From Solanum dulcamara (lineage: Eukaryota; Streptophyta; Magnoliopsida; Solanales; Solanaceae), in contig NC_077243.1 in NCBI RefSeq assembly GCF_947179165.1, positions 4,892,001 to 4,956,000 on the forward strand: a stretch of DNA of 64,000 bases, given 5' to 3'. The notes under the pieces are model-generated. The model saw only the letters and a program-made list of their open reading frames with translations, was not told the origin of the DNA and ran no database searches. Shown here piece after piece: positions 58,909 through 64,000 of this stretch. Each line of letters begins with the position of its first letter. Position 1 is the stretch's first letter. The translations under genes and the position numbers were made by a program.

Positions 58909-61090
58909 CAGTAAAACCTCTATAAATATATATGCTTGGGATTGAGAAAAAATATTTATTTATTTAGATTATTAGTTTATCAATAAATGTATAAAATATT
59001 TATTTATCGATAAATAAATATTTATTATTTTAGAGAGTATTTTGCAGTATGTTCCATAAGAAAGAAAGAAAAAATATTTGAATTAAAAATTTCAAAAGTT
59101 TAAATCTAGGACACTAAAAAGTATAGTCTTTGCATATTTATTATTTAAATCTAGGAAAGCTAAACGAATTTCGTGAAATTTAATGTTTCTAATTGTATTC
59201 ATGTATATAGAATATGAAGAGATTTTATGTTAACTATAAAAGAAAAAAGCTAGATGTTTTAAAATCATAATCCAAGTATAATGTCTTCTCATCATTTGAA
59301 AGACGTACTAAAATCATCTTTAACCAATAAAATAAGAAACACAATATGTGAGCATAAGAAAGAGAATACAACTATTAGGCAAAAAAATTGCAAGCATGGG
59401 TGAAACAAAAAATTAATTTGACTATTAGTCAATCAATAATATCGCACACTCTCAAAAGGTCGGCAGAGTATTTGTCAAATGAGATGAAAAATAGCGATAC
59501 CAAGAGGCATAAACCGATAAAATACCCTGATTTAGAGAAAATTTTGTACAAGTGGTTTCTTCAAATGCAAGAGAAAGTGAACATGTCAGGAAAAATTATT
59601 AAAGGAAAAACAAAAGATGTTTTCCTGAAAATGTACCGTGAAACTAATCTAGAATTCAACTTCTCTTCTGGTTGGTTAGAACGTTTCAAGTCAAGATACG
59701 GAATCAAGTCTTACAGACATTTTGGTGAAAGTGGTTCAGTTATCATGGATAACATTGAAAACGAATTGCCTAGCATACGGTGAAAACTAGATCAATTTGA
59801 ATTGAAGGATATTTATAATACAGATGAAACTGGACTATTTTACCGATTGAAAGCTGATCATTCACTTGCTACCAAGCAGCTTGAAGGTCGCAAAAAAGAC
59901 AAAGAGACGATTACTCCTGCTCTCTGTTGCAATGGTGATGGATCTGACAAAGTATCATTATGGATTATTGGTGAGTTTGCAAATCTTAAATGTTTTAAAA
60001 ATGTGAACATGAACAATCTTAATTGCATGTACAGATCCAATAAGAAAGTTTGGATGACTGACTTGCTTTTCCAAGAATATGTTGGCCGGTTTGATAAGAT
60101 AATGAATGACAGAAAGGTTTTGTTAATAGTAGACAATTGTCCAGCTCATCCAAAGATAGTTGAAGGCCTAAGAAATGTAGAGTTATTTTTCCTACCTCCT
60201 AACACAACGTCTAAGATTCAACTATGTGATGCTGGAATTATTTAAGCATTCAAAGCTTATTATCGTCGTCGTCTTTATTTCAACATCCTACAAGGACTTG
60301 AGGTTGAAGCACCAAATACTGAAAAAAATAATATTTTGAATGCTATTAATTTTGCTAACTTGGCTTGGAATTTTGATGTGAAAGAAATAACAATTGCAAA
60401 TTATTTTCGGCATTGCAAGATCCGGTCGAAAGAAAACAATGTATCTGAACCACAAGTTGGTGAATTAGATGAAGGTATCCAAGAAGTTGGTGAATTAGAT
60501 GAAGGTATTCAAAAATTAAATGATGTTATCTCTAATTTAGCCTACAGAAATGTGATGGATGTTGAACATCTTTTGAACTATCCTAATGAGAATGATACAG
60601 TTATGGAATCACCTACAGAGGAAGAGATTATTCAATCTGTAATGAATAATGATGATGAGAATGATCCTAAACAAAATGATAGTAACATTATCCCACATGT
60701 ATCGTCAAAGAAGGCATTTCAAGCAATGACTACATTGTCAAACTATTTGATATATCACGAACAAAATATTTCGAAAATTGTGTTCGCTCTTTAAAAAGTT
60801 AAGAATGAGATTAATTTTGGTTTTGGTGGGAAGAAAAAATAATCAACTATAGAATTATATTTTTTTAAAAAATAGGTATTGGTCTTGTATTATTGACTGA
60901 TTAAATATATATAAATTCTTGATGTATTCTAGTAATTATTACGTTATATTTTTTCTGGTCCTTTAATACTTTATTTTTAATTATTATCTAATGCATTTAG
61001 AGATAATATTACTTTAATATAACTTGCCCAAGTCTAGACCGAAAAAAAATATTCATTTAGCAAGATTATTACTTTATCAAGATTTTACTG
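58909..61090 (+). mobile_element. pogo-type (Lemi1-like) DNA transposon, 2.18 kb
   Basis: Terminal inverted repeats are CAGTAAAACCTCTATAAAT at the left and the inverse of CAGTAAAATCTTGATAAAG at the right, with TA on both sides (58907-58908, 61091-61092). The TIR starts exactly like plant pogo/Lemi1 elements. Removing it gives AATAATATTGATATTATTTT, the intact sequence of sister units near 55490 and 61855. It encodes a DDE transposase. Confidence 0.93.
59281..60842 (+). pseudogene. pogo/Tigger DDE transposase, lightly broken
   Basis: A CENP-B-like N-terminal DNA-binding part starts MSSHHLKDVLKSSLTNKIR at 59281. A shift in an A7 run near 59380 leads to LQAWVKQKINLTISQ. A second helix-turn-helix follows (FSSGWLERFKSRYGI). 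The catalytic domain has YNTDETGLFYRL (first Asp), VDNCPAHP (second Asp) and LPPNTTSKIQLCDAG (third Asp). The tail is acidic, with a duplicated VGELDEGIQ. In-frame stops lie at 59781-59783, 60243-60245 and 60792-60794. Otherwise the roughly 500-codon frame is continuous, so decay is recent or partial. Confidence 0.9.
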
Positions 61091-62560
61091 TATTGATATT
61101 ATTTTACAATAGCAAACATTAAATGATTCGGCATATACGTGCAATGCATGTGTCAAAAATTAGAAAGTGTACATGTCCCAAGGACAAATTTAAATTTAAA
61201 ATTTATTTCGCTTACTTACTTACTTTGTCGTTTTTAAATATTTTTTAAATCTCTTTACATAAATCCGTACAATATGAAATCATATTATTTATGAAGAACT
61301 GTAAATCAAATCAAGAACGGAGAAATTGAATTCGATTTTGATAACCTTTGCGTCTACCCAAACTTTAGGTTTGTTAAGCTAAAAATAGGATTAAATTCAA
61401 AGTTTTTAATTTATATACTTTGAAGATCATTCATAGCTCTATTGCGTGCTAAATGCATATTTTACAAAAATGTATGATTTTTGCACGAGAGATAATGGAT
61501 GTCAAATTCTCAATTTTCGTTATGAATGTTCATCCATGATAATTGTGGTTAATCTTTTTTATTTTTTCTAACGCCATATTCGATAAAAAATGAATAAGTT
61601 AAAAAAATCTCAAAAAAAGTTATTTGTCAATATCTTCTAACTTATGTGAGCCGTGAAAATAATGTATCCATATATGTTTTTACCCAAAAAGACACTAGAA
61701 AGAAGAAGCACCTAACCGGATGAATCTGAAGCACTAAATTTGTGTAACTTGTCTTTATAAAACTCTAACCACTTTTAAGTTTTATTCATTTTATTTTTTA
61801 CTTCATGTATTTTATTCTTTCGTATATAATTATTCACTCAAAATTTATATAATAATATTGATATTATTTTACAATAGCAAGTATTAAATTACTTTAGATA
61901 TACGTGCAATGTACGTGCTAAAAATTAAACTAGTAAATGTAAATGTTCCAAGGACAACTGTAAAATCAATTTCGCACTTACTTATTTACTTTGTCATTTT
62001 TAAATGTATTTTTAATATCATTGCATATACCCTGCAATATCAAACAATATTATTTATAAAGAACTGTAAATCTAATAAAAAAAGGAGAAATCAAATTTGA
62101 TTTTGATTAATTAAGCTAAAAGTAGAATTGAATTCAAAGTTTTTAATTTATAAACTTTGAAGATTATTCATTCATAGCTCTATTGTGTGCGATAATAAAT
62201 GAATATTTTGCGAAAATGTATTAACTTTTTTGCGAGAGATAGTGGATGTCAAATTGTCAATCATCGGCATGAATATTTATCCATGATTAATTGTGGTTAA
62301 TTTATTTTTTTTAGTTTTTTGTAACGCCATATTCTATTAAAAAAGAATGAGCTAAAAAAATCTCGAAAATAGAAATTTTGTCAGTTTTTTTAAACTTACG
62401 TGAACCATGAAAATGTCGTGTGCAGTTATACTTTTTATCAAAAAAGACACAAGAAAAATGAAGCACCTGACCTGATGAATCTGAAGCACCAAATATGTGT
62501 GACTCTAATTTTATGAAACTTTAACCATTTTTAAATTTTATTCACTTAAAATAAGTAGTA

Positions 62561-63872
62561 TATTGGTCCTTTTATTCCTTTTTTCGATATTGGGAATATT
62601 ATTAATATGATAAATTCAATCACAAATGATGGATAAAATTTGTATATATCATTTAGTAATATATTGATCTTTTTATTCCGTTTTTTCAATAATGAAAATG
62701 TTATTAATTTGATTAACCCAATCACAAATAATGAATAAAGTTTGCATTTATTATCTTTTTTTCATACTTTACTTGTACAATTACAATAAATATGTTATTG
62801 ATATTGATTAATCCAATTACAAATGTTTTATTACCCCCGACAAAATTATAATTTCCCTATTTTTGGGAAACATATAAGAAGTAGAACTATACTATCTTGT
62901 CTACTTTTAAGTTAATTAAAAGAAAATATTCACATAAAAAACGCACGGTCAAACCGGCCAAATCACCAGAATTTCTGTTTACTTGTTGCTTTCCCACATA
63001 AACATGTCACGTTTTTGTATCCACACAAGTCAAAATACTTGTTCCTACAAATAGCTTAAGAAAACACCATCTTTGTATTCATTTTTACTTTTACTTTGTG
63101 CACAATAAACTTCATATAATTTTTAAAAGACATAATATATAAATATAATTTTTAACTTGGCTTCATCTGATAATTATAGCTTTTAATATTACTAGTGCAT
63201 AATTAGTAGACACTTTAATTATTAAAAACTTGAATAAATAGACACATTCGTCCTACATGACAATATTGTATTCTATGTGTACACGTAAGACGTGTATTTT
63301 TACTTGTTCAATTTTATACAAGTGTAAGTGTCTACTTGTACACACCCAAAATTGAAGGACATAATAAAATAAAGTCAAATTAATATATATTTGTGGATTT
63401 GAGACATAATTTGAATTGATTAGTTAATATTAGAATAAATTAGAAAAAACAAATATAAATATAATAAAAAAATATTTTTGATATACTGAATAAATAAAAA
63501 TGAAACAAAAAAAATACAAACAATGAAGAACAAAATGGAACAACTAAATGACCACGTGGCATGAAATTATTTATTAATAAAAAAGTAGAACATTGTCACG
63601 TGTCGGCGGGTAGATTCTTAATTGAAAAAGAAAAACACGAAGTGGGAAAAATAGTCATTAATTTCCACTCCATAAAAGCAGAAAAGTGGCATTGAGCCTC
63701 TAACAGTATCCTCATTTTTTTTCTCTCGAAAAATTGAAGTGTGTGGAGTTAATTTTGTTCAGTTCTTCAAAGAATTAAAGAAAAATAAATAGGTCTGGCC
63801 GGGTTAAGGATTTTGTTGAGTCGATTAGGAGGAAGGTGTCGTAGGAAGAAATTGAAGATCAAATTCAAAGTG
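62561..63872. other. Intergenic, then promoter of the last gene
   Basis: AT-rich spacer. From about 63500 it becomes the promoter and leader of the gene starting at 63873. Confidence 0.45.
63552..63607 (+). promoter_or_regulatory. Paired G-box/ABRE elements
   Basis: CCACGTGGC, a perfect palindromic G-box, lies at 63552-63560. CACGTGTC lies at 63597-63604 and overlaps GTCGGC (63602-63607), which resembles a DRE/coupling core. They are about 270-320 bases before the ATG at 63873. Such pairs are bound by bZIP factors in ABA- or light-regulated genes; regulation here is inference. Confidence 0.6.
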
Positions 63873-63957
63873 ATGGATGATTGGTGGCATAAAATGGTGT
63901 TTCCTGTAAGGCGTGTTTGGTTTGCTGTTTCTGCTCGTGTTAAAGCTCGAAAGAATG
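63873..63957 (+). CDS. First exon of a small plant protein, partial
   Basis: ATG at 63873 opens MDDWWHKMVFPVRRVWFAVS and ARVKARKN, ending with one base of the next codon at a GT donor (63958-63959). The sequence is like the start of a conserved plant family of roughly 80-100 aa with W-W and V-R-R-V-W residues and no assigned function, as far as I recall. The remainder lies outside the window. I name no function. Confidence 0.72.
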
Positions 63958-64000
63958 GTTAGTTCTTTTTCTTCTCTGTTCATGAAATTAACAATTGAAG

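Larger units (their letters stand above)
53430..62560 (+). repeat. Tandem array of ~0.77-kb AT-rich Helitron-like units
   Basis: Anchor phrases recur in fixed order: TATGAAGAA(A/C)TGTAAATCTA (near 53465, 55930, 61300, 62060), GACTCTGTC or its variants, AAAATTTATATAATAATA (near 54250, 55480, 55735, 58890, 61840), then ATATACGTGCAATGCACGTG-like hairpins (54295, 55797, 61135, 61902). The last two full units are 767 bp apart. The hairpin ACGTGCAATGTACGT is followed after about 15 bases by CTAGT at 61930-61934, like a Helitron 3' end. Units are diverged and interrupted by three insertions described separately. Copy number is about 6-7 counting partial ones. Confidence 0.75.

Overview
The window is nuclear DNA from a flowering plant, almost certainly a member of the nightshade family (Solanaceae). 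The evidence is intron-split genes with GT-AG boundaries, AT-rich intergenic DNA, a 4-coumarate:CoA ligase very close to tomato/potato-type proteins as I recall them, TS-type and Au-type SINEs, Stowaway/hAT/Harbinger-like MITEs, and Tekay-like Ty3/gypsy LTRs over 2 kb long. No species can be fixed from the sequence alone.

Layout. 0.7-1.7 kb: first exon of a FRIGIDA-type flowering gene on the minus strand, broken by three single-base losses. 2.7-6.3 kb: a three-exon minus-strand gene for the 71-aa mitochondrial COX assembly factor COA5/PET191, easily missed because its exons are 69, 105 and 42 nt. 9.5-12.4 kb: a ten-exon plastid ACT-domain protein (ACR11 type). 20.4-23.9 kb: a complete five-exon 4CL with AC elements in its promoter. 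25.8-26.5 kb: an RBR-type zinc-finger pseudogene. 27.6-47.1 kb: a twelve-exon Rubisco-activase-like AAA+ gene. Its sixth exon is split by an 8.75-kb Tekay-like LTR retrotransposon whose two 2204-bp LTRs look identical and which is flanked by a GTTCA target duplication. 48.5-48.9 kb: a 26S rRNA fragment joined to an antisense gypsy reverse-transcriptase fragment. 53.4-62.6 kb: an array of AT-rich units (about 0.77 kb where measurable) with Helitron-like terminal hairpins, invaded by a probable LTR, a gypsy solo LTR and a pogo-type DNA transposon. 63.9 kb: the first exon of a small plant gene that runs off the window.

The genes do not form a pathway. They are neighbours with separate roles: flowering, mitochondrial COX assembly, plastid nitrogen sensing, phenylpropanoid metabolism and a plastid AAA+ chaperone. 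The strongest stories are the recent retrotransposon insertion into the coding exon of the activase-like gene, the retrotransposon's own broken gag and pol despite identical LTRs, the shared modular plan of two LTR families, and the nested transposon sites whose empty-site sequence can be read from neighbouring repeat copies. Exon coordinates were worked out by hand from splice signals and reading-frame continuity. They have not been confirmed with transcripts.
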